Origin: Macrocystis pyrifera
Lineage: Eukaryota > Sar > Phaeophyceae > Laminariales > Laminariaceae
Assembly (NCBI GenBank): GCA_031763025.1
Contig: JASSKH010000001.1
Location: forward strand, 21,739,142 to 21,803,141
Reading direction: 5' to 3'
DNA: 64,000 nt
The position numbers and the translations under genes were made by a program. The notes under the pieces were generated by a model. That model saw nothing but the letters and a program-made list of their open reading frames with translations. It ran no database searches and was not told where the DNA came from. Of the stretch, positions 1-10,874 are shown one piece after another. Within the stretch, counting starts at the first letter, position 1. Every line of letters begins with the position of its first letter.

Positions 1-674
1 ATTTAATGCACGTTCAATATTCCGGCCCAATAACATAGCGGTCCTTACTTTATCGGACAAAGCGGTCGTACAGCAGTGAGTATTTACAGCCGACTCGTGA
101 GAAGCTACGCGTTGGTGAACACAAGGACACACTGCTCGACGTACACACCGCCGTTGGACCTGAAGGAATGTACGCGATTGTTCAAGCACAAGCGCGGTCT
201 GGAAAGATCGAGTGGACTACCGCCTACTGTGCTGCTGCTGTGCCGCATCTTCGTGAGTGCCCGCTACCACCGCATCCGGCATCGCCGCATCGCCAAACAT
301 AGCAAAGGCTGTAAGACCTCTCAGGGACCATCAGGTCTTTAAAGCGAAGGAATCCTTCACGCGGATCTGACTGCTTGCCAGTAACCTCACCTTCCTGGTC
401 TAGCCAGCCGATGACCCTCGACCTGAGATTGCAGCCTCTGCGCCGAGCTCTTGGTGTCGCGGTGGACGGTCTGCCTCGTTCACACAGATGCTCATAGGTT
501 TCCACGTTTTTTATGTGCGGCGTATTATTTTTGGGGGAAGCATCCCCGATGACCAAAAAAACGCGGACAAACTAGAACGTTCAACAGGTGCATGCCAGAT
601 CTGTTTTCTGGTTTCTGGTCTCATAGGAGTCAGCCTTATAGTCCCAGTACGTGTACGTACAACCATTTACCAGG
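1..674. other. No recognised feature
   Basis: Short overlapping reading frames on both strands resemble nothing I recognise. No tRNA boxes and no clear repeat copy found elsewhere in the window were seen. Probably the degraded 5' surroundings of the LINE fragment that follows. Confidence 0.4.
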
Positions 675-1179
675 TACAGGCACAATGCGAGAGCGTCGAG
701 ACGAGACGACCATCCGCAAAGACGCCTCCTCTTTGCGGGGGCCGTACAGCGGGCGACCAATGAGCGGCTGGCGCGCCGGGTGATGTTTGGGACGATGGCT
801 GGTGGGGAGAACCCAGGACCAGGCCGACCGTAAACGACCTGGGCCCAATGTCTAGCAGACGACCTCAGGGTTTTCCAAGCCACCGAGGGGTCCACGAAAA
901 GCTCCCCTCTGCTGTTCGGAGTAGAAACGGTGTTATGGCCGAGGGCGGCTGAGAAGAGCGGGAAGTGGTACCGGGGGGTCGTCGACGCGGCGAACTGTTT
1001 TATGGCGAGGTGGCACAGGGACGAGGCACAGAGGAGCCGGCCACGCCACGCAGCTGAGGACGCCAAGAACGGCGACAACGGGAGGGGGGGGGAGGGGGGA
1101 AGGGCAGCCGTACTGATACAGCTGTCGACGAATGCAGAAACGAAATGATAGATCGGGTGGCTAGGTATCGGTTCGACTA
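675..1179 (+). pseudogene. LINE reverse transcriptase C-terminal fragment, decayed
   Basis: The translated frame reads RRLLFAGAV, then VMFGTMAGG, a stop (TAA at about 831), then in the same frame a segment with LRVFQATEGST and GKWYRGVVDAA. After a shift it ends MIDRVARY before a TAG at 1177-1179. The same landmarks occur in the same order in the longer minus-strand LINE at 21325-22281 (RRLFFAGAV, LMFGTIAGG, LRVFKATEGST, GKWYRGILEAA, DRVARY), so both belong to one non-LTR retrotransposon family. This is the region downstream of the polymerase palm; the catalytic part is missing, as in a 5'-truncated insertion. The internal stop and a G-rich tract near 1080 show that it is dead. Confidence 0.85.
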
Positions 1180-1585
1180 GCTTTTATAGACTGTTGCCTG
1201 TAGCTCCCTCTCTTTCGTGTCGCTTCGTCCGCGCAGCAGATATCTGTCCTTCCTGAGTACGTATGCTGTCCGTCTGGCAGCCTTTCTGAAGTACTTGCGT
1301 CGTTTGTATTCTGTTTCCATTTCATTTTTTTTTTTTTCATTGTCTTTTTGCTCTTATTTTTTTGGCCCTGCTTATGTTGTTGTGTTCAGGTTCTCTTACC
1401 CAGTACGCTCACATTTCACTTGCTTGACACTTGAATTTGCGACTATTTTTATTTTTGGTCTTCCTCTGTCTCACGGTCTGTGACCACGGAATCAGTATCT
1501 CTCTAGGATAAGGACTCAGGACGGACACTGGGTGCACTGATGAAACTGGGTAGAAGAATGATTTAATGTGAAGACAACAACAACA
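1180..1585 (+). mobile_element. 3' UTR and tail of the LINE fragment
   Basis: Follows the LINE stop codon directly. The last 100 bases (about 1485-1580) carry the recurrent tail of this family: ctgtgaccac, a cggacactggg motif, gtagaagaat and ttaatgtgaagac ending in a CAA-rich tract. The rest is T-rich and diverged from the other 3' UTR copies. Confidence 0.7.
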
Positions 1586-1721
1586 GAGCATTCCTGGAAT
1601 ATTACTATAATACCTACTTGTGGTGAACTCAGCTCGTCACGCGTGGAGCGCGTTCGAATAAATTTAATTTATTATATCGGCAGTCCTCGGTTGTGTGCGG
1701 TAGAGGCCTTTTTCGCAGTGT

Positions 1722-2144
1722 AGGGTGTGTCTTAACCATGGGAACGAGCGGAACGGAACACGGCTTCTCGTGGTCATTCGTTTCGTTCCTACCTAAAAAA
1801 CCGTGTTTGGGTCCATGCAGAATCCTGGGTCTCGCCAGCCGAATCAGTACGAACGGTATCTGTTGCACATGCTACGGCAAATTGGTGTCATACGATCCAT
1901 CTTCGGTGGTGTCCATCTACATTGAGTAATTATTCCATTTGTTCCCGTTCGGTCGGGCCGTTCGGTCCTCCCTAACGGGAAAAAGGGGTGCCACACTTCT
2001 TCCTCTTCGTAGATATACTGTTTTTTTCGGGCTGCACTGAATCTATTCGTTTCCCACAACCAATAGCACCAATTCATGCGGCCAATAATCTTCCATTCGG
2101 TTCGTTCCAATCAATGCTCTCTGGGGGGGGTTAAGACACACCCT
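1722..2144. mobile_element. Short TIR element of 423 bp
   Basis: The left end agggtgtgtcttaacc (1722-1737) is a perfect 16-base inverted match to the right end ggttaagacacaccct (2129-2144). Similarity continues inward with GGAACGA/TCGTTCC motifs. No convincing target-site duplication was found. The interior has no credible coding capacity, so this is a MITE-like non-autonomous DNA element. Confidence 0.7.
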
Positions 2145-2822
2145 GCCACAACAAAGATATGCACATGCACAAATATACTGACAAATATTAACGCATGTTT
2201 GGGGGAAGTAAGAAAATCTATTAAAAAAAGCGATTCAGTCGATGTAACAGTTCCACAATATTTCCAAGTATGTGTTGTCTCCAAAAACGCAGGTGCAGGT
2301 CTAAAAAAAGGTCATCTGCTGTACAAGTCTGAATGTATAGAAGTATTTGTGTATTTATGCAGGTATTTGGCAATGTAGCAGTAATGAATGCATCCTATGC
2401 GGATGGTACGATACCGCATGCTGCACAGGTATCGTTTTCGTATCGTCCTTGCGCTACTCTCCAAGGCACTTCCCGGAGAAGAACCTTGTACATAATTACA
2501 TCAACGATCGCCAAGTAAGTCTTCCAGAGCTGTCTGACAAAGGTGCAGCACAACCATTTTTTCCACTTCGCCGATAATGGCGGGGGTCATCCCCCACTGC
2601 CCGCATGAAGGGTATATGCAAGTCACCAACACTACAAGGACCGGTGAGGTAAACAGCAGGTTAGGATTGCTGCTGCTGTTGTTGTTGTCGTTGATGCTGC
2701 TGTTGTTCTCAGAGAAACGCTGAAAACAAGGAGTCCATGGTCACAAAGGTGCAGGAGCGCTATTAATAGGAAGACCGAAAAACACAATGAAAATATGTCT
2801 TGCCTTCGGTGAATACCCAACC
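2145..2822. repeat. Dispersed repeat copy and unexplained spacer
   Basis: About 2450-2770 contains a repeat also seen inverted at about 4690-4880 and direct at about 5400-5640. Landmarks are cttcccggagaagaacc, atcaacgatcgcca, a gagctgtctgacaaaggtgc motif and aaggagtccatggtcac. A small CTG/TTG run lies near 2670-2705. 2145-2450 holds nothing recognised. Confidence 0.5.
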
Positions 2823-2823
2823 C

Positions 2824-3082
2824 AGGACGTGTTCTACGATGATAGAGGTTCGTGGCACATTTCCGCTAAAATGTTTTTGAATCACGAGGCTCCTTAACCC
2901 AAAGTCATCGGAACGCCAATTTTGTTCGAAAAATGAAGTTTTTCTATACTTGGGCCATTGGATGATTCATCGGGATGCAATTTGATTTTTGCTGAGGTCA
3001 GTTTTCGTGTGAGGTATGGAGCTCCTTAAGGGGGAGGAGGCCCAAAAAAATTAGGGTGAACCTCTATCGTAGAACGTCTCCC
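2824..3082. mobile_element. Short TIR element of about 260 bp
   Basis: Left end gacgtgttctacgat plus agaggttc (2826-2851) is the inverted match of gaacctctatcgtagaacgtc (3058-3078), apart from small indels. Matched CTCCTTAA segments lie further in (about 2890 and 3021). No coding frame. MITE-like. Confidence 0.6.
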
Positions 3083-3295
3083 AGGCAGACTAGTAGGGAG
3101 AACCTGCCTGTCACAGTATGCTACTCGTACCACAAACTGCTGCGGCTACCTGTAGGGGGCTGTGGCTCGATGTTCGTGTGACTGTCGCAGGTCCTGGCGG
3201 ACTTCCTCGGTCCACCCCAAGGACGGGGAAGGCCGAAGCGAATCGGTGTAACTTATATGTTAAATCTTGCGCACCTAAATACCGGTATGGTATGA

Positions 3296-3475
3296 TGTGC
3301 ATCGTATTGTAGTGTCTACTACTGTGTTTACTGCGTACGTAACAATATATTAATAGTATCTCTGCGGCGTAGTTTCGTGACGACAGAACTTGTACCTCTA
3401 TAGGATTGAAGAATCGGCACGGACACTGGTTGTGCTGGATGTCGACATGTCGACAGAAGAACACACACCCCCTGG
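3296..3475 (+). repeat. Tail-sharing repeat (family B) 3' end
   Basis: Shows the shared 3' module: ttactgcgtacgt, gcgtagtttcgtgacgac, ggattgaagaatcggcac, ggacactggttgtgctgg, then gtcgac and agaagaacacacacc. The same order of landmarks is found at 12526-12690, 19740-20006 and 22345-22595. Confidence 0.7.
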
Positions 3476-3955
3476 TAGATATTGTATTCAGCCTTTTCAT
3501 CCATATATTGCGCATCGTCGAATATAAAATCACACATGGAAACAAAAGAAAGGTGACCTTTGTTTTGCTCAGGGCCCGTCTTAACCAGAAACCCTTTTCA
3601 TGATAATCGAATAGGAAAAAAATCATTTAATTTGATTTGAATATAATAGAATATCGTGAAAAATATGCCTTTGGGTCCCATCGAGGATTATTAATAGCGT
3701 ATTATGATGAACGGTCGAATAACGCACAAGTGTCAACGAACACCCGAGGGCAGCCAACGAGGCGAGCGACAGCCCGCGTCCTCCCCGGGGTGCCACGGTT
3801 AGCGGCCGATTGTTGTTGCCGGCACCGCCGAACAGGCTATCGCTCTTGGGATATCTTGGGTGGTTGGCGCAGTCCCGAAGTCCCACGCAGGCAGCAGTGA
3901 CGGGGATACAGCGATCGCACTTCTGAGCGAAGTCGTGGCCTGGTCCGCCAGGGTT
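3476..3955. other. No recognised feature
   Basis: No repeat copy, RNA box or convincing coding frame was recognised in this GC-mixed spacer. Confidence 0.35.
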
Positions 3956-3965
3956 CTACACTATC

Positions 3966-4215
3966 TGACTTTGTCGTGGGCATGCCGTGGCATTGCCATG
4001 GTACCGCCCGTGGCATACCATGGCATCACCATGGCATCCCAATGTGTAGCATAGGACTCCGTGGCACGCCGTGGGGGGTGCCCGGCATGCCATGGGTAGT
4101 ACCATGGCAATCTCCGCGGCTACCGCCACGGCACTCGATGGCAACCCCGCGGCATGTCATGGCAACCCCCACGGCACCCCAATGTCCCCCTGTTGTACCC
4201 GTGGTATCAATCTGT
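3966..4215. mobile_element. CCATGG/CCACGG-rich element, copy 1 (partial)
   Basis: A dense array of short self-complementary words (ccatggcat, gccgtggca, ccacggcac) starting at gactttgtcgtgggcatgcc. Word order matches the 7903-8287 copy (taccatggcat, ggggggtgcccggcatgcc, atggcaacccc, ggcaccccaatgt). The copy breaks off just before the TTAGGG-like core seen in the others. Confidence 0.75.
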
Positions 4216-4904
4216 CCGAAAGGTACAGTGTTGGTGAAAGCAGGGGGAGTTGAACACGAGATGCATACCACCGCTTGAACTACAAGGGCGTCTTGCTTTC
4301 TGTGCATAGGGTGGCTTCCCGCAACAAACCAGTGAGGAAGAATACCGTTTCCTACTGCTGCTGACAGTGTAGTACTCTACTCGTGGGTGTGTACAAGCAG
4401 GGGTTTGGCATTCAGAAGGAGGTCGGTGAGTTGAAAGAAGAACCCGCCCTCCCCCTTTGGAATTATGGTACGGAAGGCTTTACAGTAGAAGTTGGCAGTC
4501 TGTACCGGGTGTGTGTTCTATATGATATTATACGTCAAGTGTGGACGAGGCCCAACACTTGTTGATATTAATATCAGATTAATGAGCAAAACAAAGCGTT
4601 GAAAAAGAGAAAAATCGAAAGACACAAAGGAGAGTACGAACCTGTCGAACTCACGGCTGACGTATTTCACAATTGTTATGAAAGCAAATAAAAAACTCAT
4701 AAAGGTGTCGTGCCCACGGGAGCACGCTGGGAGATGTGGCAAACGATACAGCATAGTGTGCTGCACCTTTAGCGCGACAATCCGGGAAGGCATGGCGATC
4801 GTTGGTATTCGCATGGTGGTTTTTGGTTCGATTTGATTGTTTTTTGTTCACTGCTTGTCCGCGAGTCGCCACTCTGGCTCTTCCCCCACCCTGAACAACA
4901 CACA
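4216..4904. repeat. Dispersed repeat fragments
   Basis: About 4345-4445 (actctactcgtgggtgtgtac, aggtcggtgagttgaaagaag) and 4515-4600 (gtcaagtgtggac, cacttgttgatattaat) recur at 8580-8670 and 9180-9260, so the two stretches derive from one repeat that is longer in the second copy. About 4640-4690 has the gtcgaactcac/ctgacgtatttca motif of the 31-kb repeats. 4690-4880 is an inverted copy of the repeat at 5400-5640. Confidence 0.55.
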
Positions 4905-5060
4905 CGATGGTCTATCGCCAGCGACAATAGAGGAGGGAAAATCCCCATCGATAGATATTGCCAGCGACGATAGACAAGAGGAAAATCTATGAGATTGATA
5001 TTGCCAGCGACAATAGGCGAGAGTAAAATCTATAGATACATACATATATATATATTGTTC
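4905..5060. repeat. TTGCCAGCGACAATAG minisatellite
   Basis: Three to four degenerate units of roughly 35-45 bases with the words gatattgccagcgacaatag and gaggaaaatctat. The same unit type occurs at 6300-6440, 15240-15430 and 17285-17320. Confidence 0.65.
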
Positions 5061-6299
5061 TGACATTGACTCTCAAACGAAGAAGGAGTCCGTGGTCACA
5101 CAAAAGAGCTGGAGCCCTACGACGTACGAAGATCCGAATAACGATAAAAAATCGAAATTCAACTGTCTAAAAAATACACGAGACGAAGAAGGCGCATACA
5201 AGATGAAATCAATGTGCAAACTGAACTATGAATGACATCGCCGTGGGTATATCCTCTCATTTACAGCATAGAGTTCCCCCGTTCCCGTAACGCCCGTAAC
5301 TAGCCAACTCGTGGCTGCTGACTTCAGCGACTGCTGTCTGGAGTGCTGCCTGCACTGAACGAAACGCACGGTAGTCATGAACACAGAGAGGAACACGGCT
5401 GCTGTCTAGGTGCTGTCAGAGTGACGACTCGCGAACATGCAGTGAAAATGGAGCAATCTACCCAACAAAAAACACCACACGAATATCAACGATCGCCATC
5501 TCTTCCCGGACTGTCTGAAACAAAAGGTGCTGCGCAGCTATATGATACCACGTCCCTGATATTTGCGAGGGGCATTCCCCATGAGGGCCATACAACTCGC
5601 CAGTACTACAAAGACCAGTGACGACGTTGATAACAAGAAAAATCTACTGCCTCGTGAAGAACAAAACCAGAGAAAAACGATGACTGATTCTCTCGTGATG
5701 ATGTGCGCGCCCGCCATGAGTCTCCGTGTGCCATCGTGCTGCCGTTCTTCATAGCCGCCTCATCTCCTTAGCCCAATCCCGCCGCTCCTTTGCACGTGCT
5801 CTCATTGCCGCCCCCTTCCAGTCGGTTTCTCTTCTCCCCCGTCTCGAAAAACAGAATGCTCCTCACACTTGCGGTTCTGATCTGAAAAATCAAAATTCTC
5901 GCGCAGGGTGAGTTCAATCCGTCTCTCCCCCGCTCGTCGACGCTCTCTCCCTCCTTCTTCGTCGTCGAATCCAGCCTCCTACCGGCGCAATAGACTGTGC
6001 CGTAGTTTGGCCTGTGGTGGTGCCTACCTCCGCGCACGGACATCCCGATTGACCATTGCTGCTCTGCCGCTGCTGCCTACAAAAAGACGCGCGAATCATA
6101 GGTGTCCGTGCCTGACGCACCACGTACGACCCAAGTCTACTGCCGGCTGAGTCTCGTCGCCACAAGCAGCAGCAAGAAGGTATCACTCCTTGAGTCCAGC
6201 CATAAACCCGCCAGAAAGACCTACTCCATCCGCTATAAGCCTGATAGGGCATTCCTCGCAACATGCCTTGCCGAGGCAGCGAGGGTAACGGAGGTGCTG
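5061..6299. repeat. Dispersed repeat copy, then unexplained sequence
   Basis: 5070-5110 (aaggagtccgtggtcac) and about 5400-5640 (caacgatcgccatctcttcc, ctgtctgaaacaaaaggtgc, agtactacaaagaccagtga) are copies of the repeat at 2450-2770. From 5640 to 6299 I see only short frames without recognisable homology; the C-rich stretch 5750-5960 is not a convincing exon. Confidence 0.45.
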
Positions 6300-6845
6300 T
6301 ATATATTACTAGCGACAATAATAGACGAGGGATAAAACTATCGATATATATATTGCCAGCGGCAATAGACGGGGGGATAATGTAACTTTATACATTGCCA
6401 GCGTCAACATATTATTGGCGACGGGAAAATCTATCGATATGGGTGTTTTGCCAACGACAATAATCGGTTGTGCAGCGTGCCCATCGTTGGCCATTGCCAT
6501 CCGCAATGGATTGATAAGCCTGTCCATCGATGGCCATTCTCAATCACAACAGATTGGCCACGGTAACAACAATAGATGGACAATGCCGACAGCAATATAC
6601 GCGTCCATTGCACTACATTATATCCCCATTATTGCTGCAGCGGCCATTATTGTCTGTTGTCCAGGATCGAAAACCACGTTTATATATTAAACGCTTGAGA
6701 TCGTGTTGTATATTTTCCGAAACGCACACTCTTCGTGTCTCATTTGTTGGCCTAGGTGAGAACACGTAATCACGATATACCGTGCCATACACCCATTCGT
6801 TGTCTTGTGTCAAGTGTTGATAAACCATGCACTCAATATTTTTGC
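6300..6845. repeat. Dispersed repeat, copy 1 of a pair
   Basis: Begins with TTGCCAGCG-type minisatellite units, then single-copy-like sequence (gttgtgcagcgtgcccatcg, aacaatagatggacaatgcc, attgctgcagcggccatt, gtgtcaagtg). It is repeated with modest divergence at 17285-17700. No plausible coding frame. Confidence 0.7.
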
Positions 6846-6944
6846 AAGAACATATCCCAAAATATAAGAACCCAGGCCGGTATCCGTCCAACCATCTCAT
6901 CAAACATCCAGTATATCAACCCCGTGCGGAAACCGGCGTGCGCT

Positions 6945-7218
6945 ATGTGCAGCTGCATCCTGCACGAAACTTTGTTCAGGGCGTGTTTCGTTTATTTGAA
7001 CTTTGCACGTGGACCCAGACCAACCCAACCCCAGGCCTGACCCTGAGCCTAACCCGAACCCTTTGGGGAACTTGAGGTCGGTAGGGGCAGTCACGCGGTT
7101 CCGTTGCGTGTTTTGGTGGCGGTTTTATTAAAAAACGACGCTGGGCGGCCGAAAGATCCGCCTTGACCAATAAGACCCGCAAGCTGCACAGGTTTTTGTG
7201 CAGGGTGCAGCTGCACAT
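6945..7218. mobile_element. Short TIR element of 274 bp
   Basis: Left end atgtgcagctgcatcctgca (from 6945) is an inverted match, with one mismatch, to the right end finishing tgcagctgcacat at 7218; the match extends further into the element. The interior contains degenerate telomere-like words (aacccaacccc, cctaacccgaaccc). Confidence 0.65.
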
Positions 7219-7254
7219 AGGTCGAGTCTGCGGAGAGTATGTACAATATTGTCC

Positions 7255-7572
7255 TTTTTCGCGACATGCCGTGGTAATGGCGTGGCACCATCTGCAGCAA
7301 AACCTTCCACGGCACCTTCCACGGCATACCACGGAACCTTCCACGGACCTCCACGGCATACCATGGGACCCTAACCCTAACCCTAGCCCTACCCTAGGTG
7401 CCGTGGACATTGGGATGCCGTATGACATGCGGTGGGGTTGCCATGGAGCGCCGTGGGGGATGCTGTGGCGGTTGCCACGGGGGTTGCCATGGTACCACCC
7501 AGGTATGCCGATGGGAAGCAATGGTATGCCATGGGTGTACCATGGTATTTTCACGACATGCCACGAAAAAGT
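7255..7572 (+). mobile_element. CCATGG/CCACGG-rich element, copy 2, with TTAGGG-like core
   Basis: Starts tttttcgcgacatgcc and ends gacatgccacgaaaaa, an imperfect inverted terminal repeat. Between them are dense ccacggcat/ccatggt words and a CCCTAA run (7368-7398, ggaccctaaccctaacc and following bases). It is orientation-reversed relative to the copy at 7903-8287. Confidence 0.8.
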
Positions 7573-7902
7573 CAAATGGTGTAGACTCTCATTCACAATC
7601 ACATCAGTCGCTCTGCGAACAGCAACGCACATCGAAAGGTATGGACTTCTTGTGATTGGTCTATCTCCTGGTTGATAGTAAAGTACAGGCTCTTACCCTG
7701 GTAGGGGTATCGTGTGTAGCATGCTGTGCGAAGCCAAGGCAAGGGGTATTATCCATTATTGATCTGTAACCTGCAGGGGCGAGAGGCAAGGGTCTAGGGG
7801 CACAGCCGCTGAGTGTATGTATAAATCAACGTGTACTCTAGTCTTGGGAGCTCCGTATAGAACAATTGACGGGTGCCCAGGTACCCCAGGGTTCTACGCC
7901 AT
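7573..7902. other. Spacer between inverted copies
   Basis: No recognised gene or repeat. It forms the loop between the two opposed CCATGG-rich elements. Confidence 0.4.
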
Positions 7903-8287
7903 TTTACTGTTGCGTGGCATGCCGTGGCATGGCCATGGTACCACCCATGGTATACCATGGCATCCCCACGGCATCCCATGGCGTGACATAGGATCCCATG
8001 GCACGCCGTGGGGGGTGCCCGGCATGCCATGGGTGATACCATGGCAACCTCCGCGGCAAACGCCACAGCATTTCCCACGGCAGTCCATGGCAACCCCACA
8101 ACATGTCACGGCAACCCCCAAGGCACCCCAATGTTCTCGGCACCTAGGGTAGGGTTAGGGTTAGGGATAGGTTTCTGCCGTATGCCGTAAAGGTCCGTGG
8201 AACGTTCTGTGGTATGCCGTGGAAGATGCCGTGGAAGGTTTTGCCGCAAGTGGTTCCACGGCATGCCATGGCATGTCGCGAAAAATA
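7903..8287 (-). mobile_element. CCATGG/CCACGG-rich element, copy 3, inverted
   Basis: Read on the minus strand it repeats copy 2: tttttcgcgacatgcc, gcaaaaccttccacgg, a CCCTAA run (8143-8172), then tgccatgg/accatgg words to about 7903. It carries about 70 extra bases of the word array relative to copy 2. Confidence 0.8.
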
Positions 8288-8399
8288 ACAATAAGAATGT
8301 ACATGCCCCGGTACCCGGGGTACAACTATTCGCGATTTCGTAAGTTGGACCGAGACGGTTCCGGTTCCGACGGTTCCGGGTACCCGGTTCCAAGGTAGA

Positions 8400-9260
8400 C
8401 GGGGTGCAACTCTAGATAGAACGGAGCAAATCTGGGGTTTGTGGAGAGGTATTGAATCGTTGGCATGCTTGAATAGAGGAATATGGAAAGAGGGTCATAG
8501 AGTTGATTACGGGTGCAGTCGGTTGAACTGGGAAGACAGAGGCTTCGAAGAGTTGAAACAGTGTGGAAGAAGACCATCTACTACTGCTGTAGTACTCTAC
8601 TCGTGGGTGTGTACGGGCAGGGGGGGTTGGCTTTCGGTAGCAGGTCGGCGGTCGGCGAGTTGAAAGAAGAAAGAAGAATGCCATGGCAGCTGCTTGCTGC
8701 AGTAGACGCGGAGAATGCTGCTGCGACAGCCGATCGATACAGCTGCTAATACGGAGGCGAACAACGCTGCTGCTCTTGCTTGTTGCGGCTGCTGCCGGTG
8801 AAGACGTGATGCTTGCTTACGGAGGTGAGGTCGAGGGGGATGGGGCGAATGTAGCCCTTGGCGAGGGTGCAGGAGTAATCAAGGTGGGATTGGGGGTAAG
8901 CAGGGTGGTGTCGCCGGTGAGGGTGTTGTGATATCGATATAGATACCAGCGGTAGATCAGCTCCAAGAAATTCCCCTCTACATGCCTACGATCGTTGAAC
9001 AGCCCGCGGTTGCTCTTCCAAGGGATCAAGGGTTGGCAGAGCGAGTCAACGCTTTGCAACATAAACAACATGTAGTTGGAGTGGGGATTCAATTGGCAGG
9101 GGGAGGAGGATATCAAGGGGACGAGGTGTTCTTGTCGAATCCTCGAACATGGTCATCAAAGAACACTAGGCGATTGTAGGTCAAGTGTGGATAAGGTCCA
9201 GCACTTATCAATACAATTCCCGATTCATGAGGGCCCGTATTAACGAGAATTTGAAAAAAA
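8400..9260 (+). repeat. Composite dispersed repeat
   Basis: 8430-8570 (ggtttgtggagaggtattg, aatcgttggcatgc, gggaagacagaggcttcg) recurs at 23995-24085 and inverted at 12370-12510. 8580-8670 and 9180-9260 match 4345-4600. The middle (8680-9120) is found once and contains frames on both strands that I could not identify. Confidence 0.55.
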
Positions 9261-9831
9261 AATATTTCACCACTATGTTTTTTTTTGTTTGATTTGATCT
9301 GCATATGATTGGTCGACAAGTGAAAAAACCAAGCAGTCGTTTTGTCTTTTTATTCGAATCAAACGAAAAAACGAATTCGACAAGAAGTCTTTTGGGTCAG
9401 GGTTAGGGGACTTCTTTTGCTCTTCGTGTTGTTCAATTTGGGTAGTTTGTCCAACTCAACGTGGCATGTTCCTGGAACCGAAGCAAGCCACGGAACCTTG
9501 AGCCGTGTCGTCGACTGTTTCACAGGTGAGGTCAACCATTCCCGAAAGACAGGGCTACCGGAGCAGCCGCAGCGCTAGGTCCGACAGCCCCAAGCACAGA
9601 GTAGAACATCCGCGGCGCCTCAAACATTTACTAGGCCGTCGCAAACCCAGTTTTTCCTCCCTCTTCGTCTCGCAAACCACACGAGCATGACAAGGTCAAA
9701 CAGCGTAGAACCCTGTTTGAGGTACACCTTTTTCGACGATGCGATGGAGCATGTGTACAAGCACAGTTGAAGATAGTAAACAAGCATGCGATCGAAGGAA
9801 GAAGCGGTCACGCAAGCACGGCAGGAGAGCT
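9261..9831. other. No recognised feature
   Basis: Short frames only. A gtcagggttagggg stretch at about 9398 is telomere-like but too short to call. Confidence 0.35.
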
Positions 9832-9903
9832 TCCCTTGTAGTCCAATGGTTAGGATATATCACTTTTACTCGTGAGACTCGGACACATTTTCCGGCAGGG
9901 AAG
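9832..9903 (+). pseudogene. tRNA-Glu-like pseudogene
   Basis: Seventy-two bases folding as a tRNA. Acceptor arms tcccttg/cagggaa pair at six of seven positions; the A box is TAGTCCAATGG; the T stem tcgga/tccgg pairs fully. Layout and D arm follow eukaryotic tRNA-Glu. The B box is lost (ggacacatttt in place of a GGTTCGA-type box), the anticodon stem is weak and the anticodon position reads TTT, one change from the Glu anticodon TTC. Most likely a decayed gene or a retroposed copy. Confidence 0.55.
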
Positions 9904-10163
9904 CCATGTTACAGGAAGCGACCCTATGCCCGTCACGATTTTTTACACACCTTTGTAATGGGAAGGCTTGTGAACAGACTCCTGAACTAGTCGAGAAACA
10001 ATCCGTGTTTAGTTGACAACGGGCGGATTGCGAATATTGAGGTTGAAGCAATGTATGATTGATGAGCGAAAGACAACACATACTACATGTATATCCCTGA
10101 GAAGATCAGGGACTAGGCGAAACGAAACTAAGCTTGACCAGGTGAAGCGGACGTCAAAACATT
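9904..10163. other. No recognised feature
   Basis: Spacer between the tRNA-like sequence and the TIR element; nothing recognised. Confidence 0.35.
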
Positions 10164-10408
10164 CAGGGTGGTCCTGAGTAATTTTCCCGTCATTAAGTTA
10201 CCGCTCACCGGGGCGGTAACGGTATTTTGGCGGTTTACCGCCATATTTTGGAGATACCGCCTACCGTCGAAGCCAATACCGCCGAAAAACGAAAAACCAC
10301 CTACCGCCTGAAAAGTACCGAAATATTGCATTACCGGCGAATAATTACCGCCGTATTTGGAAATATCGCCTACCGCCAACCCCCCCCCGCCAACTCTAGT
10401 TACTGCCC

Positions 10409-10569
10409 GAAAGTACCGCCGACACTGGATACCGCCCGAAAAGTACTGTTGGCACTGGATATCGCCCAAAAAGTACCGCCGACACTAGATAACGCAGAAA
10501 GAGTACCGCTGGCACTGGATACAGCCTAAAAAGTACCGCAAACACTGGATACCGCCCGAAGTACCGGCT
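10409..10569 (+). repeat. 30-bp minisatellite
   Basis: Five tandem units of 30 bases with consensus approximately AAAAGTACCGCC followed by GACACTGGATACCGCCCG. Because 30 is a multiple of 3 the array reads as a 10-residue repeat (KVPPTLDTA type), but there is no sign that it is translated. Confidence 0.8.
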
Positions 10570-10633
10570 TTTCTTTTCGTGGTCGTTCTCTGTTTTTTGT
10601 TCGTTGTTCATGGTCTAGCCATGATCCTCTTAC

Positions 10634-10874
10634 AATCTGGGAGAATGGAGCTTTACGTTGGTAGGCTGTTTAGGTATTTTGGTTCCTGGTGGGATCAATG
10701 TACGGGCGAAGTCCCAACCCGACCCCTGACTAACTCTGACTCTGACCCCAAACCGCAGCCAAAACGGGCCAAAACTGGCCATAAACGCGGCTGCGCCACG
10801 ACAATTCCAAAGTGCGGACCACGCTAGGCAATTTTCAAGTGAAAAACACCCCTAAAGATCCTTTCTCCCAGATT
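10634..10874. mobile_element. Short TIR element, AATCTGGGAGAA family, copy 1
   Basis: aatctgggagaa (10634-10645) and ttctcccagatt (10863-10874) are perfect inverted repeats. Interior landmarks (ttggttcctggtgggat, gtacgggcgaagtccc, ccgcagccaaaacgg, ggcaattttcaagt) recur in the same order at 22885-23179, confirming a family. Confidence 0.75.

Noticed and set aside
5914..6318. 134-codon minus-strand frame rich in Arg/Ser
   Set aside because: No motif, biased composition, and the frame extends into minisatellite sequence.
7368..8172. True telomere or chromosome end
   Set aside because: The CCCTAA stretches are about 30 bases long, occur in opposite orientations and are embedded in a repeated element.
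10227..10529. Frame with a 10-residue repeat (VPPTLDTA type)
   Set aside because: Produced by a 30-bp minisatellite inside a TIR element; no start context or other coding sign.
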